In this document: positions 5,786 to 6,275 of the stretch, piece after piece
Position numbering within the stretch: position 1 is the first letter of the stretch
Layout: each line of letters starts with the position of its first letter
Assembly: GCA_963643465.1 (NCBI GenBank)
Contig: CAVIJT010000028.1
Coordinates: 1 to 6,275 of the forward strand
Reading direction: 5' to 3'
DNA length: 6,275 bases
From: CAG-411 sp963643465
Lineage (GTDB): Bacteria > Bacillota > Clostridia > Lachnospirales > Lachnospiraceae
The notes under the pieces: generated by a model
What the model was told of the DNA's origin: nothing
Seen by the model: the letters and a program-made list of their open reading frames with translations, nothing else
Database searches by the model: none
Made by a program: the position numbers and the translations under genes

Positions 5786-6275
5786 ATTTAAACACATCTC
5801 ATGTTTTTATTTATCAGACTTGGTACAAGAAAATGCCTGTGAGGAATGCGGATTTAAATACATCTCATGTTTTTATTTATCGACAGGAACTTGTGCAAGT
5901 GAAAGTTCCAGAGGCATTTAAATACATCTCATGTTTTTATTTATCTGAAAGCCTGTAACGAAAACGCAAAGGAATTAGGTCATTTAAATACATCTCATGT
6001 TTTTATTTATCGACTCATGTGTAGTCCATTTTCCCGATACTGTTCTGTATTTAAATACATCTCATGTTTTTATTTATCCTAATGGTCAAGAGCCGATTGT
6101 ATTTCAATACTCTTATTTAAATACATCTCATGTTTTTATTTATCCATTTTGGAGATACAAGATTTTTGGACTAAAGTAAATTTAAATACATCTCATGTTT
6201 TTATTTATCAGAAAGGCACCTAATGCGGATGGTGTCGGGTGGGTTATTTAAATACATCTCATGTTTTTATTTATC
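5786..6275 (-). CRISPR. CRISPR array, type I-B-like repeat, 8 repeats and 7 spacers, leader-distal end
   Basis: A 30-nt repeat occurs at 5786-5815, 5852-5881, 5916-5945, 5982-6011, 6049-6078, 6115-6144, 6180-6209 and 6246-6275. Spacers from left to right are 36, 34, 36, 37, 36, 35 and 36 nt, all different. On the plus strand the repeat begins ATTTAAAT, has ACATCTCATGT in the middle and ends TTTATTTATC. On the minus strand this gives ACAT-GAG-ATGT, a 4-bp hairpin, followed by exactly eight bases, ATTTAAAT, at the 3' end. That is the usual layout for Cas6 cutting with an 8-nt 5' tag, and the last 19 bases match the clostridial type I-B repeat known from Clostridium pasteurianum (from memory). 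Only the leftmost repeat has a base change (C for T at 5793), as expected at the old, leader-distal end. Leader and cas genes would therefore lie to the right, outside the window. Spacers are visibly richer in G+C than the repeats. Confidence 0.95.

Noticed and set aside
5997..6179. Plus-strand open frame of 60 codons
   Set aside because: It is the CRISPR repeat translated three times (recurring LNTSHVFIYP) with spacers between; not a gene.

Overview
This is AT-rich DNA with strong AGGAGG-type ribosome binding sites, clear sigma-A promoters, a YtrA-type GntR/ABC operon, an AgrC/AgrA-type two-component pair and a clostridial-looking CRISPR repeat. Together these suggest a low-GC Firmicute, most likely of the class Clostridia (a gut Lachnospiraceae-like organism is my inference, not shown directly). 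All five recognisable protein genes are on the minus strand.

Read in the direction of transcription (right to left): (1) 6275-5786 is the leader-distal part of a CRISPR array with eight 30-nt repeats and seven 34-37-nt spacers. The repeat has the layout of a clostridial type I-B repeat when read on the minus strand. No cas gene lies in the window. (2) 5785-5411 has no intact gene. It holds an AT-rich hairpin followed by a T tract, which could end the array transcript, and two short open frames that look like gene debris. One of them has a perfect Shine-Dalgarno sequence facing an ATA codon. (3) 5410-1941 is a self-contained operon: a strong promoter overlapped by a 41-bp palindromic operator, then a short GntR/YtrA-family repressor, an ABC ATPase and a nine-helix ABC permease with a large C-terminal extracytoplasmic domain. 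It ends in an 11-bp GC-rich hairpin. (4) 1890-1656 is an intergenic region with a good sigma-A promoter and several palindromes. (5) 1655-1 holds a LytTR response regulator, overlapped by 8 bp by an AgrC-like histidine kinase that runs off the left edge before its ATP-binding domain.

The GntR-ABC operon is probably a ligand- or stress-inducible exporter or resistance/sensing pump that represses itself through the palindrome. The two-component pair has its own promoter and may or may not control the neighbouring pump; nothing in the sequence forces that link. The array is a stored record of past mobile elements. I see no clearly new defence system. The best second-look items are the array's orientation and end structure, the ATA-start gene remnant beside it, and the operator architecture.
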